From Galbula dea (taxonomy: Eukaryota > Chordata > Aves > Piciformes > Galbulidae), in assembly GCA_013399015.1 (NCBI GenBank), contig VWZX01002700.1, positions 434,001 to 498,000 of the forward strand: a stretch of 64,000 nt of DNA, read 5' to 3'. Made by a program: the position numbers and the translations under genes. Shown here in pieces: positions 39,601 to 48,796 of this stretch (its first letter is position 1; each line of letters opens with the position of its first letter). The notes under the pieces were generated by a model. That model was not told the origin of the DNA, did not search any database, and worked only from the letters and a program-made list of their open reading frames with translations.

Positions 39601-40382
39601 TTCTGTAGCAGGGGAAAGAGCATCACGATGGAGAGAGACCGAAGTGCTGAGTGGTGAATGGTGGATGCTTAAGGCAGTGATACAGAGGCCTCTAGCGTTG
39701 CAAGCACTGTATGAATAGGTTTTGACCATTCCTGGTGTCTCCTGGAACCTTTTGAGAAGGCAGCACAGGCTGTGTCCCTGGGCCGGGCTGGCTCACTAGA
39801 CGTGAGGGCAGGAAGGGGAACTGTGGCTCTGGGCAGGTGGCATGTCGAAATTCTGCAGTCCCAGGTAACATTCAGTGTTCGTGCTGCCTGTGCTGTACTC
39901 TGACCTATAGCTGGACCAGACATAGCCTGCAGACTCCAGGCTACTTCAGAGAGGCCTTTCTGCCATGAAATGCACAGTGGCACGTTTCTAGAAAGTAGGG
40001 AAGCTGATTTGAGTCTCTTGCTCAAAAGCTGCTTCTGCTGCTTCCACCTGACGCTGCAGCCTCACTGCTTACTCCTTGGTGCCGTGAGAGCCCGGCCGTA
40101 ACAGAGCACTGCTCTATCTGCATGTTTATTGTATGTTTGGGTTTTTTCCTTACTGTCTCCCTAAAGGAAGAGAAGAAACCACCCCCTCCAGTGCCAAAGA
40201 AGCCAGCCAAGTCCAAATCCCAGCTGAACCGGGACAAAGCCTCCGATTCAGACAAGCAGCGGCAGGAAGCTCGCAAGCGGCTGATGGCAGCCAAGCGCGC
40301 TGCCTCCGTGCGGCAGAACTCGGCCACCGAGAGCGCAGACAGCATCGAGATCTACGTGCCCGAGGCGCAGACCCGCCTCTGA
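33304..40382 (+). CDS. DLGAP4: DLGAP4 (SAP90/PSD-95-associated protein 4), C-terminal coding exons
   Basis: Coding exons join 33304-33665, 35065-35156, 35554-35963, 37593-37684, 39271-39423 and 40167-40382. All introns are GT-AG and all phases agree, giving 441 residues to the stop. This matches the C-terminal half of vertebrate DLGAP4, a scaffold in the postsynaptic density linking PSD-95 to Shank. Visible parts, numbered from the first residue here, are: SH3-type proline motif (KKTPPPVPPR, about 8-17); two LC8 dynein-light-chain motifs (SIGIQV 117-122 and SIGVQV 142-147); the GKAP homology domain (about 253-370); a basic proline motif (KKPPPPVPKK); and the C-terminal PDZ ligand QTRL that in this family binds Shank. 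The first exon begins in phase 1. The upstream exons (long-isoform N terminus or the short isoform's own first exon) were not found, so the gene is partial here. Confidence 0.97.
33666..35064 (+). other. DLGAP4: DLGAP4 intron
   Basis: Intron of 1399 nt, phase 0. The acceptor TCAATAAG is preceded by a T-rich rather than a CT-rich tract. I see nothing else in it. Confidence 0.9.
35065..35156 (+). CDS. DLGAP4: DLGAP4 exon with second LC8-binding motif
   Basis: A 92-nt exon with acceptor AAG and donor CG|GTAAGT (phase 2). It completes the first SIGIQV motif with its opening valine and codes the second, KFQSIGVQVED. This exon pattern matches the vertebrate gene. Confidence 0.95.
35554..35963 (+). 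CDS. DLGAP4: DLGAP4 exon, start of GKAP domain
   Basis: Acceptor CTCTCCAG; donor GAAG|GTAGGT (phase 1). It codes the serine-rich linker (SHSRSMSSKQDTDSDTQE), the QIKRNLSYGENNDPALE region and the first helix of the GKAP domain (FWFLKLLQAETERLEGWC). The 397-nt intron before it holds nothing recognisable. Confidence 0.95.
35964..37592 (+). other. DLGAP4: DLGAP4 intron
   Basis: Intron of 1629 nt, phase 1, with acceptor TCTCCCCCCTAG. I see no repeat or exon in it. Reading through the donor would add about 60 residues to a stop near 36158, but the family alignment continues in the next exon. Confidence 0.9.
37593..37684 (+). CDS. DLGAP4: DLGAP4 exon, core of GKAP domain
   Basis: A 92-nt exon, donor TTG|GTGAGT (phase 0). 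It codes LGKVLSAVGSAQLLMSQKF and QQFHGLCEQNL, highly conserved helical sequence of the GKAP homology domain. Confidence 0.96.
37685..39270 (+). other. DLGAP4: DLGAP4 intron
   Basis: Intron of 1586 nt, phase 0, with acceptor TGCCCTTCCAG. Nothing recognisable lies inside it. Confidence 0.9.
39271..39423 (+). CDS. DLGAP4: DLGAP4 exon, end of GKAP domain
   Basis: A 153-nt exon, donor AAG|GTGAGT (phase 0). It codes NPNANPRPTAQDLAGFWDLL and then the ISMKFDELYHLKANSWQL segment that closes the GKAP domain. Confidence 0.96.
39424..40166 (+). other. DLGAP4: DLGAP4 last intron
   Basis: Intron of 743 nt, phase 0. The acceptor is CTAAAG and the branch-to-acceptor region is T-rich. Nothing else is recognisable. 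Confidence 0.9.
40167..40382 (+). CDS. DLGAP4: DLGAP4 terminal coding exon
   Basis: It codes EEKKPPPPVPKKPAKSK, a basic region (KQRQEARKRLMAAKRAASVR) and the conserved tail ending IYVPEAQTRL, then TGA at 40380. The last four residues form the class I PDZ ligand used to bind Shank in this family. Confidence 0.97.
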   Translation, partial: EEKKPPPPVPKKPAKSKSQLNRDKASDSDKQRQEARKRLMAAKRAASVRQNSATESADSIEIYVPEAQTRL

Positions 40383-42705
40383 GCCGGCCCCAGGGAACCG
40401 CCTGCCTTTTATAAGTCATTAAAAAGGTTCTCTCTAAACTAGTGTGATTTATTCAGTCTAGAGACAATGAGCCATCCGTGACAAGGGCTCCTGAGTTGGC
40501 TTTTTTTCTCTCAGCTTTAAGTAATGAAGATTTTAAAAAAAACAACACACAAAAAAAGGCAAAAAAACCCCAAACAAACAAACAAACAAAAAGCAAAATG
40601 GCCCTGGTTTTCTCACTGGCTGTGGTGTTGCTGAACAGACTGAACAGACTCCTGGAAACTCCAGCCCCTCGACTTGGAACTTGAGTCTTTTTACTTGTTC
40701 TACCTAATGAGAATTATTAGCTTGTTTACAAGAAGAGGACAAGAAAACATGAAGCCTTGAGCACTTGCCATGCTGTGTTCTTCCTCCTCCTCCTCCTCAG
40801 TTCTGTTCTTCCGTCTCATCCATTATTTTCTCCTCCTCCTGCTTCCTTTCTTCCACCCTCTGCATGACTTCGTTTACCGTGTTAGAAACAGCCTCTCTGG
40901 CAGAGAGCTGCCGAAGAGATCACCCCCTCAGTGTGTGCTCCTGTGCTAGCAGCAGCCTTTCTCGGGGTCTTTTGTGTTCCTTTTGGTTGGGGATACTGGG
41001 GGGGGGGAGGAGGGGTGGGCAGGGGTGAGGACAGTGGGTTTGTATTCCTCTGGTTTATTGGAGTGAGAGGATGACAGGGTCTGTGGAATGTTGAAACGCA
41101 GCCCAGAAGCGACTGTGCACTAAGCTGCCGAGGGGGAAGGGCCGGCTCTCGGCTGCCTGAGCCCGGGAGCGCAGGGCCCTGGCCCAGGCAGGGGCGGGGA
41201 GCTGAAGGACCACAGAGCAACTCGCGGCACGATCCTCACATACATGCTTCACTTTGATTTTTCTCCTCTTCTGTTTACAGAATTTTCCTTGAATTGCTTA
41301 TGGGGAAAGAAGCTGCTACACTGCGGGGGGGACCTGCTTCAGAGTGGGCTGGGGAGGGGGGAAAGGGCTAGGGAGAGCGTGATAGCGTTTCAGGGTGGGA
41401 GGAGTGAGTTTTGTACAAAGAGGAAGGCACGGGTAGCTGGTGGTAGGCTGCCTGCCTGTATGTATGTGTACATATGCACATATACACTTAGTAGTACCTG
41501 TACATTGAATTCATACACACATATACATGCCCAGAAGCACAGTGCATACGGTGTACTGAAAGCACCTTGGTGAGAATGGGCATATGTATAGCATATATTT
41601 TTACATGTACTATATCTAGATGTGTGTAAAAGTGTGTGTAAAAATATATACCCTGTGTGTAATCAGATGACTATTTTTTCCTTATCTCCCTGCGCTCTGG
41701 GTAGAGGAAGGATTGTTGAATACTTTTTAGCCCATGTTCCCCTTTGTAGGTCCCCTTTTCAGTCTGGCTGCTTGAAGCCAGAACTGCCACCACTGAATTC
41801 TTTGCCACCTACTCCAAAATAAGCATTTGGCCCCATCCTCAGTAATCTTGCTGGAATTTTTTGTTTGGATTTTTGGTTTGGTTTGGGTTTTTTTGTTGTT
41901 ATTCACGTGCTTGAATGAGCTGGGAGACTGTACTACTTTCCTGGGGATGGGAGTAGAATCCCAGAGGAGTTTCAGCGAGGGTGTTGGTGATCCAGAAGGC
42001 AAAAAATAAATAAGTGAAAACTTGAATGATGTCTGAGTTACCATTGTATCCTGTCCAGTGGTGTCCATGCATAGGTGCTTAGGGAGATTTCTGCCAACCT
42101 ACCGTGAATTCAATCATGGAATTTAATTCCCATCAAAGCTTGGCCATAATTAAATTCAGCATTGATGTTGATCTTTGTGGGTAGAGACGCTGACTTGTTG
42201 GGTTGCACTGCCTGTGTTTTGGGAAGGATTGTAAAGGTGCAGTTTTAAGACACCTCTAGCATTGAAAATTGGCATACCAGAAAAGGGTGAGGGTTTGTGG
42301 ACGTTTGGGTTTGTTTTCTTTAAATTTACTCTTCCCGAAGTGGCTGGTGCTGCTGCTGGAGAGCTGCCTGGGGGAGAGCTGCATTTGCCAGGGCTAGCGG
42401 TCTCTGGGCAGCAGCCCATCTCGCCGAGCTGTCAGATGATCTTCACTCTCCTGGGCCGAGATCACTTTTCATCCTGGGTCGGTCCCACCAGGCCTGTGTG
42501 CTAGAAGCAGCAGGGGCTCAAGGTTGGCCCTGCTGCAGGCCGGGCCCTGGGCTTGGTGCTGGCTAGCGGAGGGGAGGCGAAGCGAGCGCCCCTGCCTGCC
42601 TGACTCATTTTGTTTCCTGCCACGGCAGAGGAGAAGAACTTGCAGCAGCAAGGACAGCTGCCTGACTTACCCTAAAAAACAATAAACAAACTAATGCAGT
42701 CTGGA
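40383..42705 (+). other. DLGAP4: DLGAP4 3' UTR
   Basis: The region from the stop to the distal polyadenylation signal AATAAA at 42681-42686, which is followed by a T/GT-rich downstream region. It contains an A-rich CAAA tract (40534-40597), CTCCTCCTC repeats (about 40782), a G-run (about 40999) and AT/GT-rich sequence at 41455-41660 with a Pumilio-type TGTACATA at 41467. ATTAAA at 40418 and AATAAA at 42005 are possible alternative signals. The end is predicted from motifs only. Confidence 0.7.
42681..42686 (+). terminator. DLGAP4: Distal polyadenylation signal of DLGAP4
   Basis: AATAAA followed within about 50 nt by TGTGGTCTCTCTTCCTC- and TTTGTTCTTG-like T/GT-rich sequence, the normal arrangement for a cleavage site. 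Confidence 0.65.
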
Positions 42706-43269
42706 TTTATAGCTGCCTGTGGTCTCTCTTCCTCTTTGTTCTTGTCAGGGTACGGGTGACCGTGTGTAATGCGGCTGGTTGGTGGAGCGGTGTCGACCTT
42801 GAACTGCCGGCACTCGCGGGTGGGGGGAGGTGGGTGGATGGGTGAGGAGCCAGCTGCTGCTGGCAGCAGTCCCAGCCTTTCCTGCAGGCTCAACCGCATG
42901 CCCAGGCTGCCAGGCCCTCTTCCAGTCAGGGAAGCATCCCCCCGAGGTGCTGGCCTGGCAATATGTCGCCCCTTACCCCTGCTCTTCACCTGTTCCGTGC
43001 CTGTGGGGTCGTTGCTGTGTGTGCTTAGTCTCTACAGCTCTAAAGACATGCACGTAGATATTAAAAGGAGAATACAAAAGGTGCATACAAACAGAGGAGT
43101 GAGTATCTGAAGAATAGGTATTTATACACCTTTACATAATTCTGTAAGTACATACATCGTGCCATAATTGTGCACGTCCGTACATCGTGTATGAAGGGAG
43201 GCGTTGTTAGCGCTTGAGCAACTCCGTGCGCAGGGGAAGCAGGCAGCCACTGGCAGGGCTGCCTGAGAA
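42706..43269. other. Intergenic DNA downstream of DLGAP4
   Basis: No gene or transposon is recognised. It has a moderately GC-rich start, then an AT-rich part (43040-43190). Confidence 0.5.
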
Positions 43270-43572
43270 CACGTGAGTGTGACGCTGCCCGCAGATGACC
43301 GTCATCCAATCACAGCGCTGTGACGTTTGCAAAATGGCTGCTCCCAGCCATAAAATGGTGGGTGACAGAAAATGGCTGCCCCCTGCGTACCCGAGGCCGG
43401 GGTGTCTCCATCAGGTGCACTTCCGAGTAAGCCAGGGGGTGGGGTTGCTGGGTTGTCAGCCAGTCACAACGCACCACGGGGGCACGTGTCTGCGGGGCTG
43501 CCGGGAGGGGCGGGGCTTCTAGTGGATGCAGTGGGCGGAGCAACTGACATCCCCGCCCACCACCCCCGGCAG
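43270..43572. promoter_or_regulatory. Promoter-like motif cluster with no known gene
   Basis: Within 300 bp I see: CACGTG E-boxes (43270, 43483); a CRE-like palindrome ATGACCGTCAT (43295); an NF-Y box CCAATCA (43306); TGACGTTT (43321); two YY1-like AAAATGGCTGC motifs (43331, 43369); an ETS site ACTTCCG (43419); and a GC box GGGGCGGGGC (43507). There is no TATA box. On the + strand it ends in CGGCAG|GTGAGG at 43572/43573, a good 5' splice site. The ATG at 43372 (AAAATGG context) opens a 67-codon frame reaching that donor. The motifs are seen; promoter activity and any transcript are inferred. No downstream exon was recognised. Confidence 0.5.
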
Positions 43573-43935
43573 GTGAGGGCGGAGTGTGGATGGTGTGAGG
43601 GCGAGGTGAGGGTGAGATGAGGGCAGAGTGAGGGGTGAGGTGAGGGCAGGGTGAGGGTGAGGTGAGGGCAGAGTGAGTGGTGGGGTGAGGGCAGGGTGAG
43701 GGTGAAGTGGGGGCTACGTGAGGGCAAGGTGAGGGCACGGTTAGGGTGAGGTAAGGGCAGAGGTGAAGGCAGGGTGAGGGCAGAAGTGAAGGTGGGGTGA
43801 GGGTGAGATGAGGGCGAGGTGAGGACAGAGTGAGGGTGGAGTGAGGGGAGGGTGAGGACGGGTGTTGTATTAAGGCCTAGTTTTCTGTGTTAACATGACA
43901 CGGGGTGAGGGCAGAGTGAGGGTGATGTGAGGGTG
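43573..43935. repeat. GGTGAG-based G-rich tandem array
   Basis: A degenerate tandem repeat built from GGTGAGGG, GCAGGGTGAG and GCAGAGTGAG modules on the + strand, interrupted at about 43861-43903 by a non-repeat segment containing GTATTAAGGCC. Unit length varies. Runs of GGG make G-quadruplex formation on the + strand possible. Confidence 0.9.
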
Positions 43936-46054
43936 GGGTGAAGGTTGGGGTAGGCTTGGGTGCCAGCACCATCCCTGGGCACAGAGCTGGACCCTGCCAG
44001 CTGCTGGCCTTGGGACTCCCCCCTGCCCTCCTGGGCCAGGGGGTGAGTGGTGCCCTTCTGAGCTTCTCCTCAGAGCCTCTGGCCCAGTAGTTCTCAGGCA
44101 GTAGTGGCCAACACAAGGTCCTGAGCCTGCCCCACAGCCTGGGCATTGTTGGGGCAAGTCCCAGCCGGGCAGCAATCTCGGGGCGTGGTCTGTGTCCCAG
44201 CCTGAGCCTGCAGCAGGTGGAGTGTCCCCTGAGTGAGAGCTGCTGCCACGCCAGCTGTGGTTCCCCTGGCCTTTTCTGTGCAGAGCTGCCTGTCCTGCTG
44301 TGCTGGCTTTCCTGTGCATACACTGGGTGCTGGCTGAGCACCTGCTCCTCCTGTGACACCAGCTCAATGCACTTTGCTCAAGGCCAGCATCCTCAGCAGC
44401 ACTGATGAAGAGGGTCCTGCAGAACCAGGCTGGGGCATGCCCTAAGCAGTGATGCCAAGGCAGTGTCCCCCTGAGTTGACCAAGTGTGAAAGGAGCAGGC
44501 CAGGGAAGGCTGAATGGTTTGTGCTGTCCCAGCTGTATGACTCTGGGGGCCCAGAGCCCCTTGCAATAGGTAACTTAACCTTCTGGTTATGCTGGTTTTG
44601 AGCTGCAGTGCCCTGCACTGCCTCCTGGCCCCCAGTGATGGGGAGTGTAGCTGCCAGGGGTAATCTCCTAAGGCAGTATGCTCGCGAGGGTATTTGATGG
44701 GCAGTGTTGCTTGTGATAAAAGCATCATGTTAACAAAGCTTTTTCTGTGCTCAATGCAGTGCCTGAGCCTGCCCAGGGCAGAGCACAGGGCCGGCGGTGG
44801 ACAGCTAGCAGGACTTCGGCTGGGAGTGCCCGTCCCAGCTGCTGCCGGGGGAGGCGAGGGGAGGGAGGGAGTGGGGGGAGCCGTGCACGGAGCCATGCCT
44901 CACCCCTGGAAGCAGCACACAGCGCTGCACTAGAGGGCCAGGGTGCTTGCGATCCCCCAGTGCTCTCCTTTTGCCTGCGGGGAACAGCTGCCCGTTGCCC
45001 TGTGGCAAGGTGTCTTGAGCCCCTGTGGGCCAGCGGCCCCTTCCCATGGAGGTGAATGCTAGTCCCTGACTGCCTTAGAGGCAGTTCCGCGCAGCTCAGT
45101 CCCCTGGCTCCATCCCCCTCCCCCTCCTCCCAGGCACGCCAGCCCCCAGCTTGTGCAGGGTGGGGGATGCCCTGTTGCTACTCCCCTTACCACAGCTGCC
45201 CAGGGGGTTCCCTGAAGCTGCACAAGTGAAGCCTGGCTGGTGCCTCTATCCTTCCACAGCCCCTGCCCAGTGCTGGGGGGGGTGCAGAGCCCATAGGGTC
45301 ACCTTCTGCCCCAGGAAGCCAGGGTTGAGGGGGCTGCAAAGGGCTTGAACTGGTGCTGGTCCCCCACCTCCACCCCTGCTATGGTAGAGAGCAGGTACCC
45401 ACCTCAAGGGAGGCAGGGTACCTGTACCCCAAGCTGGCTCAGAGCCTGCAGCCCTGAGCTGCTGTGTGGCAGACTGCAGCAGAGGAGCGTTGGAGTGCAC
45501 ACTCCTGCGTGCCAGAAGCTGGCTGAGCCCCAGGGCAGCAGAGGTGCAGGCACCACAGCCCTGACCTCAGCCACGCTGCCAGCATCCATGCCAGCTCTGC
45601 AGCAGCCTTTGGGTTCATGCCCCTGCCCTCTGTGCCCTCTTGCTCTGCAAGCCCTTATCTCCCCAGGCTCCTGCCCTAGGAAACTGCCTGCAGTGGAGCC
45701 CCACAGGGGTTGTTCCTTGTTTTCCTTTGCCAAGGGGCTAGGGGCCATGCTGTCACTGTTCTGCTGCTGCCCAGAAGACAAACACATCAGCTCTCTGCTG
45801 CTGCCAAAGGCCTTGTGGGTTCCAGACACTGGGATCAATGCATGTAACATCAGAGCAAACAGCAGTGGTGTAGGGGGAGGCTTGTGCCAGGCACTGGCCC
45901 TGTTTTTCCCACCCCCAGCAATGCTCCTTAGACCTCTTAAGCTGCTTTGGCTGAGAGTCAGGAGGTGAGGTAAGGGGCTGGTGCTGAGGGAGGAGCAAGT
46001 GAACACAGCCCAGTCTCCCACACAGCTCATAGAAAAAAAAAACACACAAAACAC
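43936..46054. other. Intergenic DNA between the two convergent genes
   Basis: No gene is recognised. Overlapping open frames of 207 (+) and 216 (-) codons at 45345-46054 have no domains and occupy GC-rich sequence, so I treat them as chance. RAB5IF, which neighbours the TGIF2 3' end in mammals, was looked for and not found here. Confidence 0.5.
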
Positions 46055-48211
46055 AACAACAAAACTAAAAAACTTTTATTTGACAACAGAAGAACAAAGA
46101 ACATATTTACAGTAGTTTTTTGCTCCAATAACCCCTGCCCTCCCCACTCCTTCTGGTCCATCCCCAGGGCAGCAACACCAAGTCCATGGCACAGGCACAG
46201 CTGCAGCTCTCCTGCCCCGGGGGAGGGAACCACTTTGGTTTGACTGGGGCAAGAGAAGGAGGAGAATAAAAAGCCTCTCCCTCCCCTGGGCAAGGAAACA
46301 GAACTGCAGGAGGGTGATGGGGGAAGGGCTACCTAGAAATAAGGGGTGGGGGGGGGAGTCCTAAAATCCAGGGCTTTGCTCAGAAAGGTGGCCAGAAGGC
46401 AAAGGATGGAAATAAAATGGAGCTGGGGGAGCTGAGGAAGGAGATGTTCACAGCTACATGGTGAGCATCCCCCTGGCGTGGTGCCCTCTGCCCAGCAGTG
46501 TTGGAGCCACAGCCACCTCCATACTGCCCAGCAGCACTCAGCCAACAGAGGGACACCCCTGGGAACTCCTCCTGCAGGAGCTCCCTTCCCCTGGCACCTT
46601 CTCTCTGAAGAAAAAGGGGAGGGGGGACAGTCCCAAAAAATCAGTGCTTTTCCCTTCCAGACCCCATCATCCTGCAGGGTGCTGCTCCCCCAGCACCACT
46701 GGTCCCAGCACTGCAGAGCACCAGATCCTGTGCACGTTATTATCTCATCTCTAGTCATGCAACTGACTACTGAGTCTAATTAGCTAGGCTTAGTGTTTCT
46801 CAGGATAGATAGCAGAGGTGCAGACCTATCGCTACCGAACTCACATCTGACAGGGGAGGAGCAGTGCCTCGGCCCGGGACCAGGCTCCCAGGCACCGACA
46901 GCAAGCTCTGGCCACCCAGGACTCGCTGCGGAGCCCAACAGCCGCCACAACAGCTCCAGCAGACACCAGCTTGTCACTAGAGGTCACCAGCAGCGCACAG
47001 ACACGCTCAGCCCCGGAGAGCAGAAGCAGGAGCAGGAGGGAGGCGACGGGAGAGCACAAGGGGCTGACGCCGCCTGCCTCCCCAGGGCAGGTACCAGCAC
47101 TCGGCCGAGGAGACAGCTCTGCTCTCCAGGAGCCAGGGTCTGCAGCCTGGCAGAAGACACATGCCCATGCCTGCAACGCCTCTTTCCAAGGGCTGGGGGT
47201 TTGGTTTTGTTTCTTGTTTTTGTTTTGTTTAGAAAAAAAGAAAGTAAAGAGGTTGGCTACAAGGTTTCACAGTCTCAGTGTCACACATCCACCCCCAGCA
47301 CCAGCCTGCTGTCAGCACCTGGGGGCTCTGCAGCGTGCTCTCTGTTCCAGGACACAATGGGCACATACTCAGCAGGAACTCGAGAAACACAGGGAAGTTA
47401 TGGAAATGCTTAAAGAAGGAAAAAAATAATAAAATCATATAATAAATCACAATTAAAGGGAAAATGTTTCAACAAAAAACTGCTAACAGCACCATAGAGA
47501 TTTCTACTGGCAACATCTGTAACACCCTAAAGCAGAAGAGGAGGGTCCCACCTTCTCTGGGGAGAAAAAAAAAGGCCAGAGACTTCAGGTTTCCAGTTCA
47601 TTTGTCCTTTGCCTCTCCCTGGGCAAGGCAGGGGTCCTGGCCAGCACCAGTCACCAGAAATGCCCTCCACAAACAAAGGGGGGAAAAAACCCCAAACAAA
47701 CAAACAAAGGGGACCATTGGGAGAAAAAGCTTTTCATCCAGAGTTCTTAAAATAGACACCAACTTAAAACAAATTAATTCTCTTTCTCTCCCTGAAGAAC
47801 CAGTGTTGGCTAGAGCCCTGTTTACAGGGGAGAGAAAAAGAAGTCAGCAGGTTTTCCAAGGGGAGCTCCACAGTAACCATCAGTCACAGCAGGGAGAGGC
47901 CAGCGAAACTGCAAAGGTCTTTGAACAAGGGCCAGATTGCAGCAGCTGCATCCTCCCACACCCCCTCCCCACGGGGCACCATCCTTGGTGGCAAGGGCAG
48001 CAGGCAGGGGGCATCTCCCCAGCGAGAGGATGGTGGGGTGGGGTAGTCCTTCCTCTCTCCCCTTGACTGACAGAGAGACCGGAGCTCCCCGGAAGGCAGG
48101 GGTCTGCTTGTGAGATGAGCTAGTCACGGGTGCAGGCAGACAGGTGGCACAAGGCCGGGATGGTCAGGCACCCCCCAGAGAAGGGCACCCTGTGGGACCA
48201 GGCCCAGGAGG
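46055..48211 (-). other. TGIF2: TGIF2 3' UTR
   Basis: The sequence from the TGIF2 stop to the polyadenylation signal at 46075-46080, about 2.15 kb, consistent with the long 3' UTR of this gene in mammals. It includes a T-rich segment on the sense strand complementary to 47405-47460 (AU-rich) and one complementary to the A-rich tract at 47683-47712. Extent is inferred from the signal and the absence of another gene. Confidence 0.65.
46075..46080 (-). terminator. TGIF2: Polyadenylation signal of TGIF2
   Basis: TTTATT on the + strand is AATAAA on the - strand. It is followed on that strand by about 50 nt of TTTTGTTGTTGTG- and TGTGTGTTTT-type GU/U-rich sequence, a strong downstream element. Confidence 0.75.
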
Positions 48212-48796
48212 CTATTTGGTGGCAGAGGCTGCCGGGGGCTCAGTCTGGGGCGAGAGGGGCAGCTGCCCCCCCTGCCCCTGCGACTCCAGCTCAGCTGCCT
48301 TCTGCAGCGCCACCTCCACCAGCAGCTGGAAGCTGCTGAAGTCGTCGCCAAAGAGCTCAGGAGGTGTGGGGGGTGGCGTGTTGAAGAGTCCACTGGTGGG
48401 GCTGGCTGCCTCTGCCCGGGCCAGCAGGGCCACGGTGCTGCTGGTGGCACCCAGCGCTGCTTTGGGGACGGGGTCCAGCTCCGCTCGCTGCTGCCCAGGA
48501 GGCTTCTCCCACTCGGGACTGTGGGTGCTCACCACCGTCAGGTTGCTGCCCAGCGCCTGGGCAGCATGGCACAGTACCTGCGGGCACGCAGACATCGACA
48601 GCACCTTGGAGGCCCCGGCAGCTGTCACTGGAGGCACCACCAGCACCCCAGAGCCGGCAGCAGGCCCCCGGGGCAGGGCCACGTCACCGGCTTTGCCCCC
48701 TCGGCGGGAGATGGTGAACTGGTTGGGGTCCTTCCCGTCCTTGCGCAGCATGTCAGGGAGCAGTCGCCTCCTCGCGTTGATGAACCAGTTGCAGAT
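48212..48796 (-). CDS. TGIF2: TGIF2 terminal coding exon
   Basis: Acceptor CTCTCCTCTCAG (reverse strand) precedes ATC at 48796; stop TAG lies at 48214-48212. It codes 194 residues, from helix 3 of the homeodomain to the end ASATK. GC-rich. Confidence 0.96.
   Translation of the reverse strand: MCNWFINARRRLLPDMLRKDGKDPNQFTISRRGGKAGDVALPRGPAAGSGVLVVPPVTAAGASKVLSMSACPQVLCHAAQALGSNLTVVSTHSPEWEKPPGQQRAELDPVPKAALGATSSTVALLARAEAASPTSGLFNTPPPTPPELFGDDFSSFQLLVEVALQKAAELESQGQGGQLPLSPQTEPPAASATK

Noticed and set aside
43464..43738. - strand frame with PSPCPHLTLT repeats
   Set aside because: It is a translation of the GGTGAG array, not a protein.
45345..46054. Overlapping 207-codon (+) and 216-codon (-) frames
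   Set aside because: GC-rich sequence, no recognisable motif, no splice context and opposite frames equally open; coding not supported.
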